A stretch of 64,000 nucleotides of DNA from an uncultured Granulosicoccaceae bacterium (GCA_937998875.1 CALLBO010000009.1:293036-357035); one strand, 5' to 3'. Counted from the first letter of the stretch, positions 1 to 9,517 are shown. Made by a program: numbers and translations. Notes: generated from the sequence alone by a model not told the origin.

Positions 1-689
1 TCTGGATGGATGGAGGCTGGCAGGGACTGCAGATTATCGCCCCTATTGACCTGGTACTGGGTCCGGCACTAACGCTGTGCTTCTACCGTCCATGGAAAAA
101 ACACCTCAAATTTGACATGACGGCCATCGCCGCCGTTCAAATTGCAGCACTGGGATATGGCGTCTTTGCAGCCTACAACCAGCGCCCGGCAGCTATTGTT
201 TTTGCTGAAAATCGCTTTGAAACTCTAGCGTTATCGGAGTACAGAGCGGCCTCGAAAGAGATGCTGGAAAACGGTATTGAGCCAGTATCCTTGCGTGAAT
301 TCGATTCACGTATGCCGGTAGTAGTACACGCCCGTGCATTCACAGGAGATGACTATGGTCACTACCTGGCGAGTGTCATGAACGGGTTGCCGGAGTTGCG
401 GGAACGCAGCGATCGCTACCAGCCTGTTGCCGCCGGGGCTGCTGAAATAGCCGAATACCGGATTGCCTCGCAGCAGAATGGCACAAGCATTGCCAACAGG
501 AATGAAGCTGGCGTCGTCGTTGAAATACCTGCCAGCAGCCACACCGCAGAAGCTAAGGAAGATACTGCAGCAGCAAATATGCCCGAAATCTACACGCTCA
601 AAGCGCGATACGAAGACGGCACAATTGAGTTCGATCCGGGCAATTTTGAGTGGACCAAAATCACCCGTGATAAACCTGATGCGCAATAA
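1..689 (+). CDS. TfpX/TfpZ-like type IV pilin accessory protein (5' partial)
   Basis: The reading frame is open to the left edge, so the N-terminus lies outside the window. The visible part begins with a WMDGGWQGL segment followed by a hydrophobic stretch containing VDLVLGP-like residues (IDLVLGPALTL), then a second membrane helix, then about 170 hydrophilic residues. This arrangement is typical of TfpX/TfpZ pilin accessory proteins, inner-membrane proteins with a soluble periplasmic part that support assembly of type IV pilins. No pilin gene is visible in the window; in this family the pilin is usually adjacent, so it may lie just to the left. The family call rests on the N-terminal motif; the C-terminal half is less conserved. 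Confidence 0.7.
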   Translation, partial: WMDGGWQGLQIIAPIDLVLGPALTLCFYRPWKKHLKFDMTAIAAVQIAALGYGVFAAYNQRPAAIVFAENRFETLALSEYRAASKEMLENGIEPVSLREFDSRMPVVVHARAFTGDDYGHYLASVMNGLPELRERSDRYQPVAAGAAEIAEYRIASQQNGTSIANRNEAGVVVEIPASSHTAEAKEDTAAANMPEIYTLKARYEDGTIEFDPGNFEWTKITRDKPDAQ

Positions 690-882
690 CTGCCAACACC
701 AGCGGGAATAATAAGGCTAAGACGATGCACAGATCCAATGCTAAACTATCGATATTCTTCCTTTGTTTACCTCGTGAATCAGTCAGCTTTCCGCGCACTT
801 ATCAAGTAGCAGCAAACAGGAAGTTTTAAATGACCCGAACCATTACCTGGATGCAATAGCGCTCGCTGCTGCCTTTTAACCT

Positions 883-2556
883 ATGAATTTTCTTTTTCTA
901 ATCGCAGCTGCGACCATGATAAGCCTTGCTGTTATCCCGATTATGGTCAGGCTGGCACCCAAACTCGGGATGATGGATAACCCGGATGAGGAACGGAAAG
1001 TTCATGTGACACCGATCCCGCGCGTCGGCGGTTGGGGGATCATAATCGGCGCGTTGATTCCGGTGGTTACTCTGGCGGAACTGGATAAAACAGCTCTTTG
1101 TTACCTGTTTGGTTGCATCGTTTTACTGACATTCGGTGCCATGGACGACAAGCGCGAAATGGGCCACTACACCAAGTTTATTGGTCAGATAATCGCTGTC
1201 ATTCCGATGATCTTTTACGCCGGTCTGCACGTCACTGAGTTTCCGTTTATAAGCTACGACTTCCCGACATGGTTTTATCAGGCATTTACCATGGTCGCGA
1301 TGATCGGGGTCATCAACGCGATCAACCATTCAGATGGGCTCGATGGTCTGGCGGGAGGTGAAACTTTGATATCCCTCGGTGCTATCGCGCTAATTGCCTA
1401 CCTTTCACCCGGGGACAACCTCACTATTATCATTGCGCTCGCAGCGATCGGTGGTCTTGTGGGCTTTCTGCGATATAACACGCATCCTGCAATCGTATTC
1501 ATGGGAGACGGTGGCAGCCAGTTCCTCGGCTTCACACTCGGCTTTCTCGCTGTACTTCTTGTCGAACAGTCGACCGCAGGAGTAAGTAAGACTGTAGTAC
1601 TCCTACTACTCGGTCTGCCGGTTATCGATATTCTGACGGTTCTGAAAAAACGCGCCATGTCAGGCTCGAATATTTTCCGCGCAACCCGCAATCATATGCA
1701 TCATCGGCTACTCGAAGTCGGTTTCGAACATAAAGAATCGGTTGTGGTGATCTACAGCATTCATACGTTAATGGTGTGCTGCGGAATCTGGCTGCAAACT
1801 GCCAGCGACTGGCTCATCACCGGCATTTATATAGTCATGTGCGCAGGAGCTTACTACCTGCTTAACATGGCTGAAAATAAAGGCTGGCGACCGGGCAACA
1901 CCAAAGCACTTAAAATGCTTTCCAGCAGTCTTGCCGCCATTGAACAAAATGAAGTGCTGATGCATGGCTCACGACGCTTTCTCGAGATTGCAATTCCGGG
2001 TTATCTGATCGCACTCGGTGTCTGGATTAATGACATCCCGCGCGACTTTGGCGTGGTCGCGGCAATTCTAGCGATATTTCTCGCACTGCAAAATTTCAAC
2101 GTACACCCGTTCAAAGTCAATGCAAGGCGGGGCATCATATACATAACAGTGGTATTCGCCATCTATCTGTCTACGATAGACCGTCTTACCTGGCAGAACG
2201 AATACGCAGTGGTACTCGAAATACTGTTCTACACGTCGGTTTGCATAGCGATATTCCTGGCCATTCGGTTTTCACCAGGCCGCAGAAAAGAGGAGTTCAA
2301 GGTTACTTCTTTTGACTGGCTGCTATTGTTTTTAATTGTTGGTGCGCTGTTGTTTGCGAAAGATCCGATCCTGTTCGGCACCTTTAATGTCAATATATTT
2401 ATTGTGGTGCTGGCAATCATTCTCTATGGATCAGAACTATTGCTGGTGGAGCGAAGAGAACGAATCGATCTGCTCGGTGGTGCTGCTTTAATAACCCTGC
2501 TGCTTATTGCAGTACGCGGACTTGATCTGATTCAGTTTAATATTGGCCTCGGTTAA
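883..2556 (+). CDS. WecA/MraY-family polyprenyl-phosphate N-acetylhexosamine-1-phosphate transferase with long C-terminal membrane extension
   Basis: Integral membrane enzyme expected to transfer a sugar-1-phosphate from a UDP-sugar to undecaprenyl phosphate, the first step of O-antigen, capsule or exopolysaccharide assembly. Family marks are present in order: the DD pair near residues 88-89 (GAMDDK), NHSDGLDGLAGG at 148-159, GDGGSQ near 208, and an HMHHR motif near 270 that matches the HxHHR of this family. WecA proteins are about 350-370 residues; this one is 557. The extra ~200 residues carry several further hydrophobic segments resembling part of an O-antigen ligase or polymerase membrane region. 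No glycosyltransferase cluster is visible nearby, so substrate and pathway cannot be assigned. The start ATG has no clear Shine-Dalgarno sequence. Confidence 0.85.
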   Translation: MNFLFLIAAATMISLAVIPIMVRLAPKLGMMDNPDEERKVHVTPIPRVGGWGIIIGALIPVVTLAELDKTALCYLFGCIVLLTFGAMDDKREMGHYTKFIGQIIAVIPMIFYAGLHVTEFPFISYDFPTWFYQAFTMVAMIGVINAINHSDGLDGLAGGETLISLGAIALIAYLSPGDNLTIIIALAAIGGLVGFLRYNTHPAIVFMGDGGSQFLGFTLGFLAVLLVEQSTAGVSKTVVLLLLGLPVIDILTVLKKRAMSGSNIFRATRNHMHHRLLEVGFEHKESVVVIYSIHTLMVCCGIWLQTASDWLITGIYIVMCAGAYYLLNMAENKGWRPGNTKALKMLSSSLAAIEQNEVLMHGSRRFLEIAIPGYLIALGVWINDIPRDFGVVAAILAIFLALQNFNVHPFKVNARRGIIYITVVFAIYLSTIDRLTWQNEYAVVLEILFYTSVCIAIFLAIRFSPGRRKEEFKVTSFDWLLLFLIVGALLFAKDPILFGTFNVNIFIVVLAIILYGSELLLVERRERIDLLGGAALITLLLIAVRGLDLIQFNIGLG

Positions 2557-2606
2557 ACCGGCGTTACAGATTGGACTCTACGGGCGAAGTTGGCGGGCAA
2601 TTATCT

Positions 2607-5600
2607 CTACTGATTACTGATTACTGCATTGATGTATAGTCCTGTCGGGCCAGCGCCATTATCGACAGTAAAGATAATTGTATTAGTACCGGCAATAAAA
2701 TCACTTTCGCTTGCAGTGAAGTTATTTTGTTCTGCGAAGTTTGAAAGTTCGGCCGGTGCCTGCACCAGCTGATTTCCATTCAGCACTATCGTTATAGCAT
2801 CATCACTACCCCAGACACCGGACAACGAAATCCCCTCCGTCGAGGAGAGATCAAAATTGTGGGTGTAGATATAGCTTCCTGCAGGATACTCCGGTCCATC
2901 CTCACCGTCCTCAGCAGCAGCCAGATCTCTTGCCGGAGCGATCCAGCTTCCAACCGCGGGATCAAACCAGGCGTCAGCCAGTCGGTCAAAACTTACCGGA
3001 ACTACGGTACTGCCATCCGGCATCTGTAAGGTGAAGTCAGCATCGTTCTCGCCAATGCCTGATTCACCAGTAATAATTTCGATATTCGTTACAGCAACTG
3101 GATCAGCGGTCACACTAATAGACACTGTCGCGACGGCGGTGGCAATACCATCGGTGATGGCATAGACAAAACTGTCTGTGCCGCTGAAATCCGCTGCCGG
3201 CTCATAACGGATCGTATTGTCCGGCTCAATCACTGCCACGCCGTTGGCAGGCGCAGTATCAATAGACATGGTCAGCACATCACCGTCATCATCTGTGTCA
3301 TTAGCCAGCACATCAATAGTGACGGCTGTTGCCTGCTCAGTGGTGACTGAATCAGCTATAGCTAACGGAGGTTGGTTTGAAGGTGCAACAATAGAAGGTG
3401 CAACAGTGATAGAAACAGTGGCGCTATCGGTTCCACCGTTACCGTCGTCAATGGTATAGCTAATAGTGTCCGGACCATCGTAGCTTGCATCCGGCGTATA
3501 GCTGATAACACTGGCCGGCAATACACTGGCGACGCCATTTTCCGGGGGTGTTGTAATCGTGATCGTTAAGCTGTCGCCATCAGGATCCGAGTCATTTGCC
3601 AGCACATTGAAATTCACCACCTGACCCGATGTTGCCTGTGCGTCATCGTCCTCAGCTACAGGTGGATTGTTAACGGCAACAACGGCCTCTACAGTCACTA
3701 CAACTGTTGCCGATGCTACTCCCCCGTTGTCATCATCAATCGTATAGGCAAAGACATCTTCGCCGGAAAAGAGCGCGACGGGTGTATAAACAATTGTGCT
3801 ATCAGTTTGTACAGTGGCTGTACCGTTGGACGGAAGCGTATCTATAGACACAGTTAACGTATCACCATCAGGGTCAGTATCATTAGCCAGAACAGGAATC
3901 ACAACCACCTCACCTTGAACCACCTGCGCTGTATCTGCCACAGCAGTAGGCACTGCGTTAACAGGGGTTGGATCGCCAGTTACTGTCACTATGACCGAGG
4001 CAACAGCCACACCACCATTTCCATCACTGATTTGATAGGTAAAGCTATCGCTGCCGGAAAATCCCGCTGCCGGTCTATAGACTATACGTGACGCTGCACT
4101 GTTAACCGCAGCGGATCCGTTAGCCGGTTGCGTTACCACCGCCAAAGTCAGATCGTCACCGTCGGGGTCTGAGTCGTTCTGAAGCACGGCAATTGAAACT
4201 GGATCATCAGCTTCCGTTGTCCGCGTATCATCGACAGCCACCGGGTTGGTGTTGGAGTCGCTCACCAGCACTGTCACTACAGCGCTATCGGTTCCACCGT
4301 TGCCATCACCGATAACATAGTTAAACAAGCCCTGCCCACTAAAGTCATTTGCCGGAGTAAACGTCACTGTATTATCCGGGTTTACGTCGGCCGTACCAAA
4401 ACGTACGTTGTTAATCCCGGTAACAGTTAAAGCATCACCATCGGGATCACTGTCATTAACCAATACATCAATAACAACGGCAGTGTTTTCGGTAGTACTC
4501 GCACTATCACCACTCGCTGCAGGACTCTCATTAGTGTCGTTGACCTGCACAGTCACTGCTGCACTATCAGTACCTCCGTTACCATCATTGACCACATAAC
4601 TGAAACCGGCCGTACCACTAAATGAATCTGCTGGAACGAAAGTCACCGTATTATTGGCATTGATGCTGGCGGTGCCGGAACGCGCATTAGTGATACTGAC
4701 AACAGTCAGCGTATCGCCATCTGAATCACTGTCATTGCTTAAGACATCAATCACCACAGGGGTTTCTTCTGCAGTGCTCGCAGAATCTGCATTTGCAACA
4801 GGCGCACTATTGACTGAGTTAACCAATATAGATACCTGGCCTGTCGTCTCGACAGTGCCATCACTTAACGTATAACTGAAAGCATCGTTGCCGCTAAATC
4901 CGTCATCAGCTGTATAACGAACGTTACCTTCCTCGAGTATCACGACGGAACCGTTGGCAGGATCTGTGACTCTGACAATAGTCAATACATCGCCATCACT
5001 ATCCGAGTCATTATCGATAAGATTAAAAACCCGGCTTTCACCCTCTGATAAAGAGAAGCTATCCGCTCCTGCAATTGGCCCGACATTAACAAAAACTACA
5101 TCCAATACCACTGTTGCGGTCGCTGTATCCGTGCCGTCTGAAATGGTGTACTCAAATGCATCCGGGCCTGAATAACCGGCATCGGGAGTGTAGGTAATCG
5201 AACCATCAGCAGTTACTGTCGCTGTACCATTGCGCGGATTTGCCACTGACTCAATCGCCAGCGCGTCACCCTCCAAATCGGTATCATTCGCAAGCACACG
5301 CACAACCACTGGTGTATTTTGATTAGTAGCGGCAAAGTCGTTCTCCGCTATCGGCGCGTCGTTTACATTCGTGATGTTAATAGTGACATTGGCGGTGACT
5401 CTCAGCCCCCCGGAGTCTTCCACTGTATACGAAAACCTGTCCTGACCAACATATCCTGCACGCGGACGATATTCGATCACAACACCGTTTCGAATATTGG
5501 CAACACCATTGCCCGGACCGTTGCTAACGCTAACTACACTAAGCGGCAGTGCATCGGGATCAAAGTCGTTTTCTAAAACCGCGAGTGTATTTGCACCCGA

Positions 5601-6533
5601 GTCTTCTGCTATGGAATAGCTGTCATCGCCGGCCTGCGGTGCCGAGTTCGCACTATTTGCGTATACAATTTCCACCACCACAGGTTCACTGACCGGATTG
5701 ACACCATCGGTCACACGATAAGTAAACGAGTCGATGCGCAAACCGGAACTGTCTTCCGGTGGCAAATCATTAAACGCCTCATAAATAAAACTACCATCAG
5801 CACCGAACGTTGAACGAAACGTTGCTAAATTGGATGCATAAGCGGGTAGCTCAACCAATTCCGCCCTGAGGCAGGAGTTGGTTATATGTTCATCATCCTC
5901 ATCATTGGCGAGCACACCCTGACTGCCATCATCTTTTTCACAACGATCGTTATAAATAACACCACCGCGTGAAATTCTACTAGGGTAAGTGAGCTGAAAG
6001 GTATCGGGGGTTGTAACCGGAGCTGTGTTTACAGCAACACCAAAACAAAACACCGCGCGCACAGGGTCTGTGGTTGAACCATCCCGGTCCACCAATGTTA
6101 GATCATATTCAAGCCCGATAGGTGCATAGAGTGGTGGAGGAATCACTTCTATCATTCCATCAACCGGCTGAAAGTTAACTGCGCAAGCTGGCTGATCAAG
6201 CAGACAGGCATCAACCAGTCTTTGTGCAACAATCGAACTGTCCGCAAGTACAGAATCGCACTCTGGCAGCACTCCCTGCCTGACAATAGTACTACCCACT
6301 CGAACGATACCGGTATCGTCACCGGCAGGGATGCGGATCACCGAGTTGGTACCGCCTAGTACATCACCATCATTGAGTTGCAGGGTCGGCTCTGTGTTAG
6401 CACTCTGGTTATTGCCGTTGTCGGACGAACCACCGCCATTACTGCAGGCCGACACCACCGCCGCTAAAATTAAAACGCTGATTCTGAATAAAGTTACAGG
6501 CATTGAGAAATCTCGGGTATTATTTGACGTCAT
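2607..6533 (-). CDS. Large surface lipoprotein with about ten tandem cadherin/Ig-like repeats
   Basis: A 1308-residue exported protein. A hydrophobic leader ends in a lipobox (VVSAC, Cys30), followed by a Gly/Ser/Asn-rich linker, so it is probably lipid-anchored. From about residue 170 to 1145 it contains one divergent and nine regular repeats of about 95 residues, each opening with N-x-x-P-x-A-x-x-D and carrying a V-L-x-N-D-x-D-x-D-G-D calcium-site-like motif (VLANDTDPDGD and variants). This is the cadherin-like/tandem-95 fold of large adhesins. The last ~160 residues form a different beta-rich module (GVWGSDDAITIVLNG) like the sugar-binding-type beta sandwiches seen at the ends of such proteins. 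A second in-frame ATG at 6503 would give a shorter, more typical signal peptide. Likely an adhesin or matrix protein; the ligand is unknown. Confidence 0.85.
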   Translation of the reverse strand: MTSNNTRDFSMPVTLFRISVLILAAVVSACSNGGGSSDNGNNQSANTEPTLQLNDGDVLGGTNSVIRIPAGDDTGIVRVGSTIVRQGVLPECDSVLADSSIVAQRLVDACLLDQPACAVNFQPVDGMIEVIPPPLYAPIGLEYDLTLVDRDGSTTDPVRAVFCFGVAVNTAPVTTPDTFQLTYPSRISRGGVIYNDRCEKDDGSQGVLANDEDDEHITNSCLRAELVELPAYASNLATFRSTFGADGSFIYEAFNDLPPEDSSGLRIDSFTYRVTDGVNPVSEPVVVEIVYANSANSAPQAGDDSYSIAEDSGANTLAVLENDFDPDALPLSVVSVSNGPGNGVANIRNGVVIEYRPRAGYVGQDRFSYTVEDSGGLRVTANVTINITNVNDAPIAENDFAATNQNTPVVVRVLANDTDLEGDALAIESVANPRNGTATVTADGSITYTPDAGYSGPDAFEYTISDGTDTATATVVLDVVFVNVGPIAGADSFSLSEGESRVFNLIDNDSDSDGDVLTIVRVTDPANGSVVILEEGNVRYTADDGFSGNDAFSYTLSDGTVETTGQVSILVNSVNSAPVANADSASTAEETPVVIDVLSNDSDSDGDTLTVVSITNARSGTASINANNTVTFVPADSFSGTAGFSYVVNDGNGGTDSAAVTVQVNDTNESPAASGDSASTTENTAVVIDVLVNDSDPDGDALTVTGINNVRFGTADVNPDNTVTFTPANDFSGQGLFNYVIGDGNGGTDSAVVTVLVSDSNTNPVAVDDTRTTEADDPVSIAVLQNDSDPDGDDLTLAVVTQPANGSAAVNSAASRIVYRPAAGFSGSDSFTYQISDGNGGVAVASVIVTVTGDPTPVNAVPTAVADTAQVVQGEVVVIPVLANDTDPDGDTLTVSIDTLPSNGTATVQTDSTIVYTPVALFSGEDVFAYTIDDDNGGVASATVVVTVEAVVAVNNPPVAEDDDAQATSGQVVNFNVLANDSDPDGDSLTITITTPPENGVASVLPASVISYTPDASYDGPDTISYTIDDGNGGTDSATVSITVAPSIVAPSNQPPLAIADSVTTEQATAVTIDVLANDTDDDGDVLTMSIDTAPANGVAVIEPDNTIRYEPAADFSGTDSFVYAITDGIATAVATVSISVTADPVAVTNIEIITGESGIGENDADFTLQMPDGSTVVPVSFDRLADAWFDPAVGSWIAPARDLAAAEDGEDGPEYPAGSYIYTHNFDLSSTEGISLSGVWGSDDAITIVLNGNQLVQAPAELSNFAEQNNFTASESDFIAGTNTIIFTVDNGAGPTGLYINAVISNQ

Positions 6534-6699
6534 GACGCAATATAGCTGCTTTCAGGCGAAATACATAGAGGCCGCAATGAAAACATTCGTATCCCGCATC
6601 AGAACCAAATACCTGTCACAAAGCAAGGAAACAGACCACAGCCCACACCTGTAAATACCGTGGGTTTGGCTTTGAGCCTGAATCCGCTAAGTGTCTGGG

Positions 6700-7509
6700 T
6701 TAAATATCTCTCCTGACAGTCACATCAGCCGAGTTAAGTGCACGGATACCGTCCATAGTTTCAATTTGCAAACTACCCTCCCCGTCGATGCCCCGTGCCG
6801 TGCCGTAAATCCGCTCCTTGCCGACAGCGGCAACTACTGAAATACCGGCAAGGGCATCGTAATCCGCCCAGCGCCCGGCAAGTCGATTGACTGCTTGCGG
6901 AATATCCTCAGAGACTACCGCAACAAGCCGGGTTGCAATATCTGCGATCAATGCCGAGCGATCCGGAAGCGTTTCCGGATCACATTGCGCTGCTAAATCA
7001 GTACTTGCCTGATCAATCAGGCAGGCTTCTTCGCCACGCTGGTAATTTACCCCCATGCCTAGCACCAACAGAGTTTCAGCCATCGCATTAGTTGTACGAG
7101 ACTCTACCAGTATACCCGCCAGCTTTGCATCATGAACAAGCACATCATTGGGCCACTTGACCAACGCATCTGCCACCCCGACGCTGCGCAGACTGTCACA
7201 CAGAACTGAACCGACAAGCAGCGACACCCCACCGAACCAGGCAACCGGCTCCGGACGCTTAAAAGCAATCGAAAACGTCACCCCGCTCCTGGGTGAGTGC
7301 CAGACTTTACCGCGCCTGCCGCGACCTACCGTCTGATGCTCTGCAGCGCACAGAGTTACCGGAGGCAGATTTTCTCTGTCAAGTAACCAGGTGTTGGTTG
7401 AATCCACCGATTTCAGTATATGAACGTCAACCTCGACGTCAGCATTGCAGACCCCTCGCTTTATGGTGTGCAAATTCAACGGTGCCGGGATTTTGTCAAC
7501 AGATGCCAT
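6700..7509 (-). CDS. birA: Biotin-[acetyl-CoA-carboxylase] ligase, catalytic form without HTH domain
   Basis: Activates biotin to biotinyl-AMP and attaches it to the biotin carboxyl carrier protein of acetyl-CoA carboxylase. The catalytic motifs are clear: SVDSTNTWLL, the biotinyl-AMP-binding loop GRGRRGKVWHSP, and KWPNDVLVHDAKLAGILVE, followed by the short C-terminal beta domain. About 269 residues are encoded from the ATG at 7509, which has a GGTGGGA ribosome-binding sequence upstream; the frame can be extended to a GTG at 7527. E. coli BirA has 321 residues because of an N-terminal winged helix that represses the biotin operon. That domain is absent here, so this enzyme should be monofunctional. 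Confidence 0.92.
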   Translation of the reverse strand: MASVDKIPAPLNLHTIKRGVCNADVEVDVHILKSVDSTNTWLLDRENLPPVTLCAAEHQTVGRGRRGKVWHSPRSGVTFSIAFKRPEPVAWFGGVSLLVGSVLCDSLRSVGVADALVKWPNDVLVHDAKLAGILVESRTTNAMAETLLVLGMGVNYQRGEEACLIDQASTDLAAQCDPETLPDRSALIADIATRLVAVVSEDIPQAVNRLAGRWADYDALAGISVVAAVGKERIYGTARGIDGEGSLQIETMDGIRALNSADVTVRRDI

Positions 7510-7672
7510 TTTTCCCACCATTGCCACGACTACAAAAAAAGATAAGGTTCAAAATTCGCCAGATTCAAGTCAGATACGCCGGTATTTTACATTGCTGATC
7601 TGGCTCAAGTGCTGCACTAATAAAAGTTTGTCGTTTTACTGTTTTCAGTCACTTACCGGGTGGATCTGCACC

Positions 7673-8317
7673 GTGCAAAATCAACTGGCCACACTATTAT
7701 GCCTTGCAGCATTGGTATTTTTCAGCCAACAATCGCAAGCCGAAAAAACCTACATCTATAAAGAGGCAGATGGCACCGTATGGTTTAGCAACGTTAAACC
7801 CTCAGCACAGGACTCTACCCGCTACAAACTGATACAGGTGAAAGGCCGCCAGACAGCAACCAGAAGCTGTCTCGGCATGAACGATAGCAAGCTCGCTGCA
7901 CGCGCACGGTTGTATCAGGATGACATTGCGAAATATTCAAACGAATTTCGGGTTGACTCAAAACTAATTATGGCGGTCATAAGAAACGAATCATGTTTCG
8001 ATAAAGCAGCCGTTTCATCCGCCGGAGCCGAAGGCCTGATGCAGCTGATGCCCGCAACAGCGGAATCACTCGGTGTGAAAAACTCGTTCAGTTCCAGACA
8101 GAATATTCGCGGCGGCACTCAGTACTTATCTGAACTGATCAAGAAATATCAAAATAACATTACACTGGCACTGGCGGCTTACAACGCTGGCCCGGGGGCA
8201 GTTGCCAAATATGATGGGGTACCACCATACCCTGAGACAGAAAAATACATTGAACGGGTCATGAAATCCTATCGGGATTATCTGCGTGAATATCTCGTAG
8301 CCGACGCTGGCGAATAA
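7673..8317 (+). CDS. Secreted lytic transglycosylase (DUF4124 plus SLT domain)
   Basis: The GTG at 7673 is chosen because it directly precedes a signal peptide (hydrophobic LATLLCLAALVFF, cleavage near QSQA); the frame runs further upstream but that part overlaps birA on the other strand and looks non-coding. The mature protein begins with a DUF4124-type module (YIYKEADGTVWFSN), then a lysozyme-like SLT domain: a catalytic Glu in the IRNESCF segment, AEGLMQLMPATA, and the AAYNAGPGAV motif. It should cleave peptidoglycan glycan strands in the periplasm, forming anhydro-muramyl ends. About 214 residues. It is divergent from birA, with little intergenic space. Confidence 0.88.
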   Translation: MQNQLATLLCLAALVFFSQQSQAEKTYIYKEADGTVWFSNVKPSAQDSTRYKLIQVKGRQTATRSCLGMNDSKLAARARLYQDDIAKYSNEFRVDSKLIMAVIRNESCFDKAAVSSAGAEGLMQLMPATAESLGVKNSFSSRQNIRGGTQYLSELIKKYQNNITLALAAYNAGPGAVAKYDGVPPYPETEKYIERVMKSYRDYLREYLVADAGE

Positions 8318-8338
8318 TAAGAAAAAGCTTTTGTCATT

Positions 8339-8520
8339 TAACCCGGGCTATTCATGAAATGGCGAGCATATCGCGCAGAGATTTGTTTTCACAGTGTCTT
8401 GTCTTCAAATCATGAGTATTCTTACTGATATTTGCAAAAGAATAAATCCAATCCGATATTTCTTAGGGTGGAATCAAAGGTCAAGCGAGATGCCGTCGAT
8501 TTCATGAATAGTCCGGGTTA
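8339..8520. mobile_element. Putative MITE-like element with 22-bp inverted-repeat ends
   Basis: Bases 8339-8360 and 8499-8520 are inverted copies of each other with one mismatch in 22 (core CTATTCATGAAAT / ATTTCATGAATAG, outer end CCCGGG/CCGGG). The 182-bp unit has no plausible ORF. The outermost bases read TTAA on the left and TTAC on the right, which could be an imperfect target duplication. Size, long terminal inverted repeats and lack of coding capacity fit a non-autonomous transposon. No transposase is in the window, so the mobilising family is not known. A very long hairpin used for termination is the alternative, but a ~138-bp spacer makes that unlikely. Confidence 0.55.
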
Positions 8521-8560
8521 CTATACTGCTCAATAGACATCTGCCATTGAGACAAACCTT

Positions 8561-9145
8561 ATGCATGATCCGGAAACTCTCGCTACAAGACTGCTGGAGG
8601 TCATTGAGTCCGACATTCTGCCATTAACCAAAGCCGGTGTTACGGCTGGTAACAAAATATTCGGCGCAGCGTTATTACATAAAGACTCGCTTGAAACTGT
8701 TGTCGCAGAAACCAACAATGAAACAGAAAATCCGCTATGGCATGGCGAAATGCATGCATTAAAGCGTTTCTATGAAATACCGGACGCACAACGACCAGCC
8801 ACTGAAGATCTGATTTTCCTTTCAACCCACGAGCCATGCAGCCTCTGTTTATCTGCTATTACCTGGTGCGGCTTTGACAATTTCTACTACTTCTTCAGCT
8901 ACCAGGATTCACGCGATGCCTTCGCTATTCCACATGATCTAAAAATATTGAAAGAAGTATTTGGCCGGGAAGACTATGAAGCAAAAAACGAATTCTGGAC
9001 GAGTCACTCAGTAAATGAGTTGATTCAAAAAACCACAACTGCAGCTGCATTGCTTGAGCGAGCAAAAGAGATTCACCAGCAATACGATGCACTTTCCTCT
9101 GTGTATCAGTCTCACAAATCGGCTAACAACATACCCCTGAGATAG
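8561..9145 (+). CDS. Cytidine/deoxycytidylate-deaminase-superfamily protein
   Basis: A 194-residue protein with the zinc-site pattern of nucleoside/base deaminases: HGE at residues 61-63 (WHGEMHA), where Glu63 would be the proton shuttle, and PCSLC at 92-96 supplying two cysteines. This is the layout of the guanine deaminase/TadA/cytosine-deaminase group. The C-terminal part after the fold (about residues 125-194) is longer than in TadA and does not identify a substrate. It sits alone, immediately right of the inverted-repeat element, with the pterin dehydratase gene convergent to it. Substrate unknown. Confidence 0.75.
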   Translation: MHDPETLATRLLEVIESDILPLTKAGVTAGNKIFGAALLHKDSLETVVAETNNETENPLWHGEMHALKRFYEIPDAQRPATEDLIFLSTHEPCSLCLSAITWCGFDNFYYFFSYQDSRDAFAIPHDLKILKEVFGREDYEAKNEFWTSHSVNELIQKTTTAAALLERAKEIHQQYDALSSVYQSHKSANNIPLR

Positions 9146-9160
9146 TCTGAGAATACAGGT

Positions 9161-9517
9161 TCAGTCTCTTTTGAGCACGGCATACTTCTCTGGCGGCGGT
9201 TGCAACACGTCACCATCTCCCTGCCATTGAATCAGTGCCTCTATTTTTTTTGCAAGCTCCAGGTCTTTCTCTGTAATGCCACCTTCGGAGTGAGTCGTCA
9301 GCCTGACGGTAACGTTCGCGTAGCAGACGACAATCTCAGGATGATGCCAGGCAGCTTCAGCAAGAAATCCGATAGCATTGGCAATCATCAATGAGCTCTT
9401 CCAGCCACGTGTCGACCAGGTCTTATGAATGTTGGTACCGGCCTCGTTCACTTGCCATTGTGGCAGCTCATCTGCCAATCTTTTATTCACAAGCACTACA
9501 TCGATTACTGAGTTCAT
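9161..9517 (-). CDS. phhB: 4a-hydroxytetrahydrobiopterin dehydratase (PCD/DCoH family)
   Basis: Dehydrates 4a-hydroxytetrahydropterin, recycling the cofactor of aromatic amino-acid hydroxylases. The family signature is present: HHPEIVVCYANVTVRLTTH followed by GGITEKDLELAKKIE. The start at 9517 (MNSVIDV) is supported by an AGGG ribosome-binding sequence eight bases upstream and gives a normal 118-residue protein. No phenylalanine hydroxylase gene is in the window. It is separated by 42 bases from the upstream GHMP kinase gene on the same strand and may be co-transcribed with it. Confidence 0.92.
   Translation of the reverse strand: MNSVIDVVLVNKRLADELPQWQVNEAGTNIHKTWSTRGWKSSLMIANAIGFLAEAAWHHPEIVVCYANVTVRLTTHSEGGITEKDLELAKKIEALIQWQGDGDVLQPPPEKYAVLKRD

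Noticed and set aside
2607..6533. Repeated DNA in the large lipoprotein gene considered as a CRISPR-like array
   Set aside because: The repeats are ~285 bp, vary in sequence and are in one reading frame as protein domains.
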